A stretch of DNA of 64,000 bases from Spongilla lacustris (lineage: Eukaryota; Porifera; Demospongiae; Spongillida; Spongillidae), in the NCBI GenBank assembly GCA_949361645.1, contig OX442417.1, positions 2,245,418 to 2,309,417 on the forward strand, in the 5' to 3' direction. A model generated the notes under the pieces. It ran no database searches. It had not been told where the DNA came from and worked only from the letters and a program-made list of their open reading frames with translations. Of the stretch, positions 24,677 to 37,129 are shown piece after piece. The position numbers and the translations under genes were made by a program. The number at the start of each line of letters is the position of its first letter. Position 1 is the stretch's first letter.

Positions 24677-26160
24677 CAACTAAAGGGGGTGAGGCGTGCG
24701 GAAGGAAGGCCCCTCGTTACACTACTGCAGTGTTACATGCACTGGAGTGTAGGGACGGGTCAGTTACATTTTTTATAAGTACGCGGGGGAGGGAGGGAGG
24801 GGATTGAGCTGAGCCCACACACACTCTACTATGTATCACACAGAGGCGCATATCACATACATGTATAGAGGCACTCATCCCCCAACAAGCACATATCACA
24901 CAGGTACACAAATAAACAATAAAGTCCACACATACCAACGTCAATACATACCACCTACCACTTAGTCTACATACATTCTTATTACACCACACATCCCATA
25001 CATCTCCATCGTGTTCCTACATCACCACTGTATACTTCCTCTTTCACCATAATCCCTCCCCCACCCTCCATCACAACAACCCACCCACCACTCTACCTCC
25101 ATCACCACTATACCTCCATCACCACTATACCTCCATCACCACTATACCTCCATCACCCTGTACCCAATCACCACTGTGTTCTACATCTTCTCCCCACCCA
25201 CCATCACCCCAGACCTCCATTTTTCATCACATCACCACAGTACCCCTCCATCCACCGAGCATCCAACTGCCAACAACTCTCAAAATCAACTAGCACACAG
25301 CGCAAACTATACTCAAACATGCTGCATCACCCATTACATACGCTAAACACATGAAACAGTCCACCCGTCCACCAAAAGTAATTGTAGGTGTGTGGGGATA
25401 TACATGTATATGAAGCTTGTGTGAGCAAAGTTAAAACAAAACTTGAAATGCAGTAAAGCTTCATTAGTGGCCTAGAAAATACGTGAATGGGTCAAAATAA
25501 GCTGCTCCTACAGATAAAGGTGTAATATAGAGTATGCGTGCAATAATTAGAACTAAAGGGGGTGAGGCAGGTGGAAGGAAGGCCCCTCGCGTTTGGCCAA
25601 ACATTCTAAAATGGGGAAGTACCCTTGTTACACTACTGCAGAGTTACATGCCACTGGAGCGTAGGAATGGGTCAATTAAATTAAGTACGCGGATGGGGAG
25701 GGAGAGAGGGGGTTGAGCCCCTCAGCCCACACATACATGTACTCTATGCCTATACATGTATCACACACATATCACAGAGAGGCACTCATCACCCCATAAG
25801 CACTATCACAGGCATACATAACATTCTAAAGTCCACACACCATGTAAAATAAATTCTAAAGTCCACCCACCATGATACCTCCATCACCACTATACCCCTC
25901 CATCACCCAACCACAACTGTGTTCTACATGTACATCACTATTTCACCCTCTCCCCACCCACCATCACCCCAGTACCTCCACTTTTCATCACATCACCACA
26001 GTACCACTCCCACCATACAACTGTCAACAACTCTCAACATGATGTCATCTAGATTCACCTAGCAAACAACACAAACTATATTCAAACAAGCTGCATCATC
26101 CATTACATAATTATATGACTCCATCTCTACCCTCCACCCCAAACAGGTGCACCTACCACA
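24677..26160. repeat. Tandem duplication with 873-bp offset
   Basis: AACTAAAGGGGGTGAGG at 24678 recurs at 25551. Both are followed by GGAAGGAAGGCCCCTCG, ...TTACACTACTGCAG, TAAGTACGCGG, and later CACCCACCATCACCCCAG and CATCACATCACCACAGTACC. Copies differ by several indels, and CTCCATCACCACTATA is locally amplified at about 25090-25150. No coding content was seen. Confidence 0.8.
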
Positions 26161-26280
26161 GCAGTGGGTCTATGAACTGATGGAATTCCCACTGCCGTAG
26201 GCATCCTTTTTTTTTAAAGTAGTAACATCTTCATAATAGTACATATAATAGCATGCAACTGACATTGATTTGAAAAATGG

Positions 26281-26331
26281 CGGTGCAGTGCGGTTTGCGG
26301 TGCAGTGCGGTTTGCGGTGCAGTGCGGTTTG
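26281..26331 (+). repeat. Three tandem 17-bp units in the retrotransposon 5' region
   Basis: GCGGTGCAGTGCGGTTT occurs three times in a row, 44 bp before the first Met codon of the element. Tandem 5' units act as promoter modules in some non-LTR elements; that role here is a guess. Confidence 0.85.
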
Positions 26332-26374
26332 ATCATTTGCCATCAGTTTGTGGTTGATCAAGATCAAGATCGAG

Positions 26375-27239
26375 ATGTCGTTTTCCAATGAAGACCCGCC
26401 CATTCATCCTCGACGTAAACGCTGTTGCGATTGCAATGGCACTCACGCGCGCTGTACACGCTGCGTGTGTGCAAGATTGGGAAATCCTCGTACAACTTGT
26501 GGCCCCGTGGCTTATGGCCACTGTAACAACAGGCACAATCGACAGCATTCAGTTTCCCAGTCTACACGGCTACAACAACCATCACTGTTTTCGAACGTAG
26601 CTACATGCCCAACCGCTTCATTCTCACCAGCTGTTGAAGCTGTCGTTAGAAACAAACGCTTCTCCTGATACAAATACAATCTTTGGTCCCGATAATCCAG
26701 CTACAACGACAACAGAACAACCTGTTGCCGTTGACCAATCGCTTACGGAACTGGGTCCACAGTCTGAAAGTACACGCATACGTGCTGCGTGTTCTGTTTG
26801 TCTTCGCATCATGCCTGTTAAGTTAGATGGTACCATCCGCACTCATGGCCCAGTCCAGAGCCGCTGTCCAGGTTCAGGTATTTTGCCCAGCAATTTGACG
26901 CTCATCCAACCTACCACATCATTGTGTGTACCATCCACCTCTGCGTCCTCAATTGTGTCCACTACTGTCACACAAACACCTTTTCAAGCCCCTCCGCGAG
27001 TCAGAGTATTAAAGAAGATCCCACGTTCTTCGCGCAATTCTGCGGCAGGGAAATTGTCTTCCATCTTGGACGATGTAGTGTCAGCTAATGACATATCGTC
27101 CTGGACGCGCCTTCTATACTTTGCCAGTAGATGCCTAAAGGTACCTAAGCACGGTGGTCGCCGTTGGTCATTAACAACTCAGTTTAATCGCCAACTTAAT
27201 GATGAATGCGACGAACCACTAACAAGATTCAAACCCTAG
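26375..27239 (+). pseudogene. Family B element, N-terminal zinc-finger region (frameshifted)
   Basis: The first frame (Met at 26375 to stop at 26668) opens MSFSNEDPP and carries a Cys cluster, CCDCNGTHARCTRCVCARLG followed by TTCGPVAYGHCNN, resembling CXC-type DNA-binding motifs. The second frame (open from 26601, stop at 27239) holds CSVCLRIMPVKLDG...HGPVQSRCPGSG, a C2HC-like finger (about 26788-26880). A basic region follows (about 27000-27190, RSSRNSAAGKL, HGGRRWSLTTQFNRQL). The frames overlap by about 68 bases, so one ORF interrupted by a frameshift is the simplest reading. These fingers probably bind template RNA or target DNA. Programmed frameshifting is possible but unsupported. Confidence 0.7.
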
Positions 27240-29616
27240 CTCCTGCGGCCCCAAAATGATGAAAGACAATACCGATCTACTGGGGGATACAGTATCAGCC
27301 AAACTCGAGGAAGGTGACTTTAGAGGCGCTGTCAGGTTAGCCTGTTCAGATGACACCTTTGCAGATCCTGATGCTACCACCATAGCAGCATTGAGATCCA
27401 AGCATCCAGCTGCACATCCTGAAACTACTTTACCATCACCTCCTGATCATGATGATTTGGAAGGAGTTCTGTCTGTAAATGAATGTGATATCAGACAAGC
27501 TATCCGTTCCTTCCCCAAAGGCTCTGCTGGTGGCCCTGACTGCCTTCGCCCCCAACATCTGTTAGACCTTACCAGCTCCACAGCTGGTCCAGGTGGTGTG
27601 TCTCTCCTCCGCAGCCTTACTGCATTTACAAACCTTGTCCTGTCTGGAAACACTCCTGTCATAGTTCGTCCCTTTTTGTTCGGTGCATCATTGGTAGCCC
27701 TGAAAAAAAGAGATGGTGGATTGCGACCAATTGCAGTGGGATGTACCTTTCGTCGTCTAGCTGCTAAGTGTGCTAGCATGGCAGTTATGGAGCGCATGGG
27801 TGCTTTACTATCCCCAGTTCAACTTGGGTATGGTACTCCGCTGGGTGCAGAAGCTGCTGCCCACTCAGCTAGACGTTACCTTGCTAACCTGCATCCAGAT
27901 CATGTCATCCTCAAGCTAGACTTCAAGAATGCTTTTAATAGCATAAGGAGAGATAAAATGCTTGAAGCTGTTAAGCTACACACTCCAGAGTTGTTCCCCT
28001 TTATCTACTCCTGCTATTCAACCTCTTCTTCCCTTTATTTTCATGACACCATCATCAGTTCTGCTGAAGGGGTACAACAGGGTGACCCTCTTGGTCCTTT
28101 GTTGTTTATCTTTCCCTTGACACAGATGTTACATTCTGAGTTTCGTATATTCTACCTTGATGATGCAACTTTAGGTGGCAATGAAGCAGATGTATGTGAT
28201 GATTTTAAGACGATTGAAAGAGAAGCTGCTGCCGTTGGTCTGGAGCTTAACCATCACAAATCAGAACTCATCTGTGCAGATCAAGCTGGTCTTGCTCTTT
28301 TGCACCTGGCACCTGACCTTTGTAGAGTCAGTCCCAACACTGCTACTTTGCTGGGCTCACCAATTGGTTCATCTGTTGATGAAGCATTGCTTGATAAAGT
28401 GGAAGCTCTCAGGAAAATGAAATCTCGCCTGAGCCTCCTGAGCAGCCAGGATGCCTTGATTCTGCTCCGCCACTCATTTGCCATCCCTAAGATTTTGTAC
28501 ATCCTCAGGACAGCTCCTTGTTTCTCATCTCCGTGCTTGGCTGTTTATGATGCTGAATTGCGCAGCACTCTGAGTGAGGTTCTGAATATCGATTTTTCTT
28601 GTGAGTCAGTTTGGTCCCAGGCCACTCTGCCAGTCTGTTTTGGTGGTATTGGGGTTCGTAGAGCTTCTCAGCTTGCACCGTCTGCCTTCTTGGCCTCCGC
28701 TGCTGGTTCCTACAACCTCATCAACCAAATTTTGCCTGCCCGGTTTTCTGGCATTCCATACACAGCTGTTGATGCTGCTGTTACTCAGTGGAGAGAGGGT
28801 CACAACTATCCACCTCCTGTCTCTCCTTCATCTTCCAGACAAAAGGCATGGGACCTCCCTCATGTGGAAGAGACATATGATCAGCTCCTGCAAGGTGCCT
28901 CTGACTGCAGGTCTCGTGCCAGGTTACTGGCTGCAGCCACTAAAGAGTCTGGGGCCTGGTTGCATGCCCTCCCTGTCTCTTCCCTAGGCCTGCGAATGGA
29001 TGATCACACAACCAGGATAGCTGTTGGTCTTCGTCTGGGTTCGCCACTTTGTCAACCCCACATCTGCCACCACTGTGGAGGTCATGTTGATGCCCTCGCT
29101 ACTCATGGGCTCAGCTGCATTAAAAGCCAGGGTCGTTTTTCAAGGCATGTTGCTATCAATGCCATTATACATAGGTCACTGGCAGCAATAAACGTACCAT
29201 CAACACTTGAGCCCATTGGTCTATGCAGATCAGATGGCAAGCGACCTGATGTTTGTTCCATTGCCCCATGGAAGTCTGGCCAGTGTCTTGTTTGGGACTT
29301 TACTTGTGTGGACACCTTTGCAGCCTCATACATGTCTGATGCCACAAGGGAAGCTAGAGCTGTAGCCACAGCTGCTGAAGCCAGGAAGAGGGAGAAGTAT
29401 GCTCTGCTGTCCAAATCCCACCATTTTGTCCCAGTAGCAATAGAGACCTCAGGTGCCCTTGGCCCTGATGCTCTCAGTTTGCTCACGGATATCAGCAGGC
29501 GTCAGCAGAGCATCACTCATGACCACCAGTCTCTCCCTTTCCTTCAGCAAAGAGTGTCCATTGCACTCCAGCAGAGCAATGCTGCCTCTGTAATGGGCAC
29601 CACAAGTAGTGTGTAA
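27223..29616 (+). CDS. Reverse transcriptase / restriction-like endonuclease of family B
   Basis: The frame is open from 27223; the first Met at 27256 gives 786 codons. RT motifs: FPKGSAGGPDCLRPQHLL (about 27510), RPIAVGCTFRRL (about 27724), KLDFKNAFNSIRR (about 27912), GVQQGDPLGPLLF (about 28069) and the catalytic FYLDDATLGG (about 28150). The spacing between the QGDPLGPLLF and YLDD motifs is shorter than usual, so a small deletion is possible. CHHCGGHVDALATHGLSC (about 29062) is the knuckle before the endonuclease, KRPDVCSIAPWK ... VWDFTCVDTFA (about 29238-29320). The C-terminal end is FLQQRVSIALQQ...VMGT. The product would reverse-transcribe the element RNA at a nicked target. The frame is intact for 2.36 kb, much better preserved than any family A copy. 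Confidence 0.9.
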   Translation, partial: QDSNPSSCGPKMMKDNTDLLGDTVSAKLEEGDFRGAVRLACSDDTFADPDATTIAALRSKHPAAHPETTLPSPPDHDDLEGVLSVNECDIRQAIRSFPKGSAGGPDCLRPQHLLDLTSSTAGPGGVSLLRSLTAFTNLVLSGNTPVIVRPFLFGASLVALKKRDGGLRPIAVGCTFRRLAAKCASMAVMERMGALLSPVQLGYGTPLGAEAAAHSARRYLANLHPDHVILKLDFKNAFNSIRRDKMLEAVKLHTPELFPFIYSCYSTSSSLYFHDTIISSAEGVQQGDPLGPLLFIFPLTQMLHSEFRIFYLDDATLGGNEADVCDDFKTIEREAAAVGLELNHHKSELICADQAGLALLHLAPDLCRVSPNTATLLGSPIGSSVDEALLDKVEALRKMKSRLSLLSSQDALILLRHSFAIPKILYILRTAPCFSSPCLAVYDAELRSTLSEVLNIDFSCESVWSQATLPVCFGGIGVRRASQLAPSAFLASAAGSYNLINQILPARFSGIPYTAVDAAVTQWREGHNYPPPVSPSSSRQKAWDLPHVEETYDQLLQGASDCRSRARLLAAATKESGAWLHALPVSSLGLRMDDHTTRIAVGLRLGSPLCQPHICHHCGGHVDALATHGLSCIKSQGRFSRHVAINAIIHRSLAAINVPSTLEPIGLCRSDGKRPDVCSIAPWKSGQCLVWDFTCVDTFAASYMSDATREARAVATAAEARKREKYALLSKSHHFVPVAIETSGALGPDALSLLTDISRRQQSITHDHQSLPFLQQRVSIALQQSNAASVMGTTSSV

Positions 29617-29739
29617 TTTATATAGAGTGTGTAATTTATATAGTGCATTCATTTAACGTTGTTATAATAATACTCTAATTATATTTATACAAATAATAAT
29701 ATAAAATAAGAAAACAATAAATGATTAATAACTTTAATT

Positions 29740-30030
29740 AATGCCATATAGGCATCCTTCCTAAGAAATACACATACAAACACCCACACCCACCAGTACA
29801 TACACACATACAAGCACTCACACCCACCAGTATGTACACATACACATACAAACACCCACACACACCAGTACACATACACATACTAACACACTGATACATA
29901 TGCACACACAAAATAAAACTATACGAACACCCAAGCCCCATAAACACACATACACACACACACATACTAATACCCACACCCAAAGATACACACACCTACA
30001 CCAAGTGCCTCCCTTGCACCCATGCACGCA
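29740..30030. repeat. CA-rich low-complexity DNA
   Basis: Diverged ACACAC / CATACACA / CACCCACACCCACCAG units. Minus-strand frames rich in Cys and Val across here are repeat translations. Confidence 0.8.
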
Positions 30031-30044
30031 CACACACGCCTCAC

Positions 30045-30151
30045 TGATGATGTGGTAGGCCCATTGTGTCTTCTTCTGAAGGCCAAGTGCCTTCCTGGCC
30101 AACTCCTCTGCCCTGTCACGTTGGTTGGTCTGTTCCAAGGCAAAGACATAA
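30045..30151 (-). pseudogene. Single exon resembling TTC38 (tetratricopeptide protein)
   Basis: On the minus strand an AG acceptor (CATCCAG) leads into YVFALEQTNQRDRAEELARK then ALGLQKKTQWAYHII and a GTGAGG donor. The pattern FALxETNxxDRAExLAxxAL...WAxH fits the TPR-like repeat of TTC38. The 107-bp exon is isolated: no neighbouring TTC38 exon was found within several kb. It may be part of a gene with long introns or a transposed fragment. The match is from general family knowledge, not a search. Confidence 0.5.
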
Positions 30152-30384
30152 CTGGATGACAACAAACATCTACAGACATCTGAAAATAATACCACATCAG
30201 TATGTGCATCACACAGTACACCAAAGGTGGCCCCACACAAGCACACTGTATGTGCTCACTAGCTTAGGATGAAGGGGTTCAATTCATCATCACACTCTGC
30301 CCACCAAGGCAGAACAGCAGCCAAGTATCAGGGGGAATTCTCTAAGACTGATCAATACAGGCCCATCTGGATGGAGGAAAGTTG

Positions 30385-30575
30385 TGCTATGCTATGTGGC
30401 CCTCCATGGCTATGTGGCCCTCCATGGCTATGTGGCCCTCCATGGCTATGTGGCCCTCCATGGCTATGTGGCCCTCCATGGCTATGTGGCCCTCCATGGC
30501 TATGTGGCCCTCCATGGCTATGTGGCCCTCCATGGTTATGTGGCCCTCCATGGCTATGTGGCCCTCCATGACTAT
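30385..30575. repeat. 18-bp minisatellite (ATGTGGCCCTCCATGGCT), about 10 units
   Basis: Near-perfect tandem units. All frames on both strands are open across it (18 is a multiple of 3), so the WPSMAM / GPPWLC type products are artefacts. Confidence 0.96.
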
Positions 30576-30617
30576 GTGCACACCTAGTTATTACAGAACA
30601 TACTAGAAGTTGTTAGT

Positions 30618-30821
30618 GGCTGGGGTCAGGACTGCTCAAGGACACATGGAAATGTTAACAACTTCTAGATGTGATGACAAGCCAGCATTACATAAAGTAC
30701 TCAGATGTACATCACGTATAGCATTATGCCTCAAAGTGACATCACCACCTCTCTTGCAGGTAACACTATGGTACATACCCCAAGGGCTGGGGTCAGGACT
30801 GCTCAAGGACCCATGGAAATG
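30618..30821. repeat. Direct repeat pair flanking a retrotransposon scrap
   Basis: GGCTGGGGTCAGGACTGCTC and the following AAGGACNCATGGAAATG occur at 30618-30654 and 30785-30821. Between them, on the minus strand at about 30690-30770, lies TCKRGGDVTLRHNAIRDV, the knuckle region of family A. Confidence 0.75.
30640..30772 (-). pseudogene. Family A retrotransposon knuckle fragment
   Basis: VTCKRGGDVTLRHNAIRDV and NAGLSSHLEVV on the minus strand match TTCKRGGDVVIRHNNIRDI and RAGISVQCEAG of the copy at about 8020-8130. Only about 40 codons are left. Confidence 0.72.
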
Positions 30822-30829
30822 TATAGAAG

Positions 30830-31155
30830 GCACATGGGGTCCAGAGGGTTTAAAGGCTTTCCCACCAGTAGCCATGCACCCGTCTAGCCATTTATGGGAA
30901 TATATTTACCTCTAAATCAAAGGCATTGGATGACCTCGATGATTGCCTCAGTCATTGAAAAATCAGACACCTATAAATAGTTAATGCTCGTGCAGTCCTT
31001 GCTCGTTCATACTCCCACCTTGTGCAAGCAGGTGGCTGAACTTTGTTGTGTGTGTAATTGTATGTGTATATTGTGTGCAGTGGTGTTACATCCATCAAGT
31101 AAGTTATTACACCAAGTTATTACAGAACACACCAAATTATTACAGAACCCACCAA
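30830..31155. other. No gene seen
   Basis: Non-coding spacer without recognised repeats. Confidence 0.35.
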
Positions 31156-31159
31156 CTAA

Positions 31160-31410
31160 CCAGCAGTCTTTTCAAAACCATTGCTAATGCTGAATACATG
31201 ATACAATAAAAATGCACACATGCACATTGATATGAACTAAGATACTGCAATGCCCAGCATTGAACAACTAGTCAACACAAACATGTTCTCAACGATGTAC
31301 TATGATTGCTTTGCAGCACATGATTTGGACATGGAAGGATTCTGTGCAGCTGCAGGCAATAGTGGCCTGGATGGTGAAGAGCTGAGGGGATAGGAGATCG
31401 GTAACAATTT
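31160..31410. repeat. Duplicated block, partner at 62220-62390
   Basis: AACCAGCAGTCTTTTCAAAA at about 31157 and GATTTGGACATGGAAGGATT at about 31322 recur at 62222 and 62308, with about 60 bases fewer between them in the second copy. The second part is open on both strands and could be an exon, but no domain is recognised. Confidence 0.8.
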
Positions 31411-31419
31411 TTCTATGAC

Positions 31420-32120
31420 TGACTAATAACTTCAAAATAGCCAACATTCATCATTCCCTTACTTACCCTGAGCTTATATGCCAAGTACATCACACATCAT
31501 ATTAGAGCCTAAATTTAATCCACGACATACAGACCTTCCCAGAGGACCATGTACATATAAGGGTGTGACCAGAGATGTACTTCCTTCTTTCTTAATAATC
31601 ATCCAGATGGTTTTACTCAACTTAGCTTTACTATGCACATCCCTTCATACACAGTACATCTACATGCATATATGTATATGCCACAGTCATTATATACACT
31701 GTAAAAACAGTAGCAATTAACACAGCAATCCAAATATATTTCAATCCCGTGGATCGAAATACATAACAACATTTGGATTAGTAAGCAATTCAAGCATTTA
31801 GCACATTAGCGTAGGATTGTAAACAATCCTATGTTTTTGGATTGCAATAATTTGGATTGATCTTTATACCTCCGTAATTATTTTTGATTTTTTATATAGT
31901 GCCACACATTTCAAGATTTTAATTTGATATTGGATCCCCTCATTCCAAGTGGTATAAACATATGGAGTATGGACTCATATAATTACATGGCCATAGCCTT
32001 CAAAACTGGTTCTACGGTTTTAACCGAACCAGTTTTGTCCAGTTTTTAAATGGACCAGTTTTTCCCCATGCAGACCACGTAACTATATAGTGCTGGTACA
32101 CGTATGCCCCTGATTAATTG
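31420..32120. other. No gene seen; short inverted words around 31990-32065
   Basis: AT-rich DNA. AACCAGTTTTGTCCAGTTTT and GGACCAGTTTTT repeat near 32024-32065. No domain found. Confidence 0.35.
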
Positions 32121-32129
32121 GTCCACACA

Positions 32130-34850
<2,721 letters not shown>

Positions 34851-34912
34851 GTATGAACTTCTAATTTTATAGTATTTCTAAGGCTTGTCTAATATTTTTG
34901 TACGCGATCTGC

Positions 34913-35082
<170 letters not shown>

Positions 35083-35089
35083 TACATCC

Positions 35090-35640
35090 CAACAGGTGAG
35101 ACAGACAGCCTGCTAGTATATCTTTTGCTTTCCTGGTGTGTTTCTTGTATACAGTTGCTGGATGACCATATATGTTAACATGGTTATGAGTGCACGGGTC
35201 CAGAATTCTAATATTTTAGCATTAGTTTATGTTCTGTTTACACCACGTGTCCTACAAACTGTATGCTAAACATACAGGACTATTTTGTTTACCCCCTCCT
35301 TTAATACTAGTCAACTGATTGATATAACACCAATATATATCTACACAAAATGTTTTTATTTGTATTGAATAAATAAAATAAAGACTAGGCGACTATTAAC
35401 TTCAACTTGTTGGCACTGTTTTGATTGGAACCATGTTATAGTGAAAAGGTTTGGCTTACATGTCACACTACAAATACAAACATTTATATTTTCAGCAATC
35501 ATGAAGCAAGCCCCATATATTACCTACTTCTGTTGCATAAGTACATATGTAACATTGTGAAACCACACCCTCCTAAGAATATTAATTTTAGCAAAAACAA
35601 AATGAAGTCAGGTACATCATATCCATATATTTATATATAC
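35090..35640. other. Intergenic, no gene seen
   Basis: AT-rich DNA downstream of the four-transmembrane protein gene. AATAAA words near 35370-35382 face the plus direction and are not its polyadenylation signal. Confidence 0.35.
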
Positions 35641-35654
35641 ATGTAGTATATTTT

Positions 35655-37123
35655 CTACACGAACGATGCTAATTCCATAAATGTGTCTCCTGAGCGCTTG
35701 CTTTTGTGGCCAATACCAGCAATATCTGCTGTTAGGATTGTTGTTGCACCACTGCTTGGATTGACATTGACTATTTCAGAATCACGTATGGTAATACCAG
35801 TGCCATTGTCCCTTTGCTCTTCCCCTAAACAATACTTTAAAATTTCAGTATCAGTAGGTGTTTTGCAACATTCGCATGAGCCACATATACCCTTGTCCAG
35901 GTCCATTCTAGCAAATATGTCAACAAATCCAAACACAGTTGCAATCACCACCAATATCGACATGATGCCATAGAATATGATGAATACGTCATTCAGGGCT
36001 ATAGGATGATAAAAGCATTGTACAGTGTCCAGTCCTGCCCAATAATCGATGCTATTCTTGATGTCACAGAGAAAACTCTTTTTTATTTCAGGGAGCTCAT
36101 CAGTGAATTCATACAGGAAAGCAAGAATAACTGCAACCGTGGATATCGTACCCTGAATAACATTTTTAATACAATAGAAGGTTAGCAAACTGTGTCCATT
36201 TGCACCAGACAGAGCATTTACATCTTTAGACTTAGCTGGTTCATCTTTAGCCTTAGCTGGTTTATCTTTAGCATTAGCCCGTTCATCTTTAGCCTTAGCT
36301 GATTCATTTACTGGTTCATTTTTAGCCCCAGTTGATTCATTTTTATCCCCAGCTGCAGCTATGTAGTTGCTTCAATGATTTCTATCCATTTGCTCTCCTT
36401 TGCTATCATTTTATCTGCCATTGCTATCCTTTGATCAGCCTCTGCCATCCTTCTGTCTGCCTCTGCCTTCCTTTTCTGCCCCTCTACAATAATCCTCTTT
36501 TCCTTCGCCTTCTTTATATCTTCCTCTGCTTTCTTTTTTTCTGCCTCTGCTTCTGGTTTTATCGCCTCTAATTTTCTAACAATCTCTGCAATTTTTTCAT
36601 CTACATCCGCTATGTCGTAATCCGCCATCGCTATTCATTTATCCGCACACGCTATTGCTTTGCCCACCTTTGCTATTATTTTATCCGCCTCTGCTATTTC
36701 TTTATCCGCCTTGTTTTTTTTATCATCCTCCTCCGCCTTCTTCTTTTTATCATCCTCCTCCGCTTTCTTCAACTTCTTTTGTTTGCTACCCACGTTAGAA
36801 CTCACGTACAGTACCATGGCATACCAAGAGTAGTGCAGCAGAACAGATAGCAATCCTTGGCCAAATATGAGAATTGGTATGGTATATGTCGCCCCTGGTA
36901 CACGGCCAGTACAATATTCATTTACGTATGATTGCTGCCCCGAAGTGACGCTGTTATTCTTAATGAAGCAGACCATAGTTCCATGACCAGTTGGTAGCAG
37001 ATTGATGAAAGAGTCAATGAGAATGAAACCCATGACGAGGTACGAGAGGAACAGGACAGCTTTGTCGGCGAAAAACTGTACGACCTTTCGCTCGGACAAG
37101 AAAATACCAAAGTCGGGCTTCAT
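35655..37123 (-). pseudogene. Innexin/pannexin/LRRC8-like four-TM protein, one stop and one frameshift
   Basis: Minus strand, Met at 37123. Segment 1 (to 36638): TM1 at residues about 22-43 (AVLFLSYLVMGFILIDSF), an outer loop with Cys52 and Cys71 (VNEYCTG), TM2 at about 82-105 (IPILIFGQGLLSVLLHYSWY), then a Lys/Glu coiled coil. An in-frame TGA at 36635-36637 interrupts an IAxADKxIA pattern that continues in the same frame to 36359 (ADQRIAMADKMIA). After a frame change near 36360-36380 the frame runs on through AKAKDE/KP repeats into TM3 (TISTVAVILAFLYEF), an outer loop with two Cys (SFLCD, VQCFYHP), TM4 (IIFYGIMSILVVIATVFGF) and a Cys-rich tail (GICGSCECC). Four TMs, two Cys per outer loop and a long inner loop are the large-pore channel plan of innexins, pannexins and LRRC8. 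The class is an inference. Without the two lesions it would be about 490 residues. Confidence 0.6.
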
Positions 37124-37129
37124 GTCTCT

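Larger units (their letters stand above)
26281..29700 (+). mobile_element. Family B non-LTR retrotransposon, near full length
   Basis: A 5' region with three 17-bp repeats (26281-26331) precedes a Cys-rich N-terminal segment, a second zinc finger, reverse transcriptase, a CCHC knuckle and a restriction-like endonuclease. The 3' tail contains scattered AATAAT words (about 29660-29705). The coding region is split into three frames, meeting at about 26601-26668 and 27223-27239. Small C-terminal relatives lie at 5274-5432 and 44396-44890. The layout matches RLE-type non-LTR elements; boundaries are approximate because no target duplication was found. Confidence 0.85.

Noticed and set aside
24167..24679. 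Long Pro/Leu/Thr-rich frames on the minus strand
   Set aside because: They are the three frames of a stop-free 28-bp minisatellite.
26333..29486. Frames on the minus strand or shifted frames over the family B element
   Set aside because: Shadows of the RT frame with no motifs of their own.
30382..30606. WPSMAM / GPPWLC repeat proteins
   Set aside because: 18-bp minisatellite open in every frame; no gene context.
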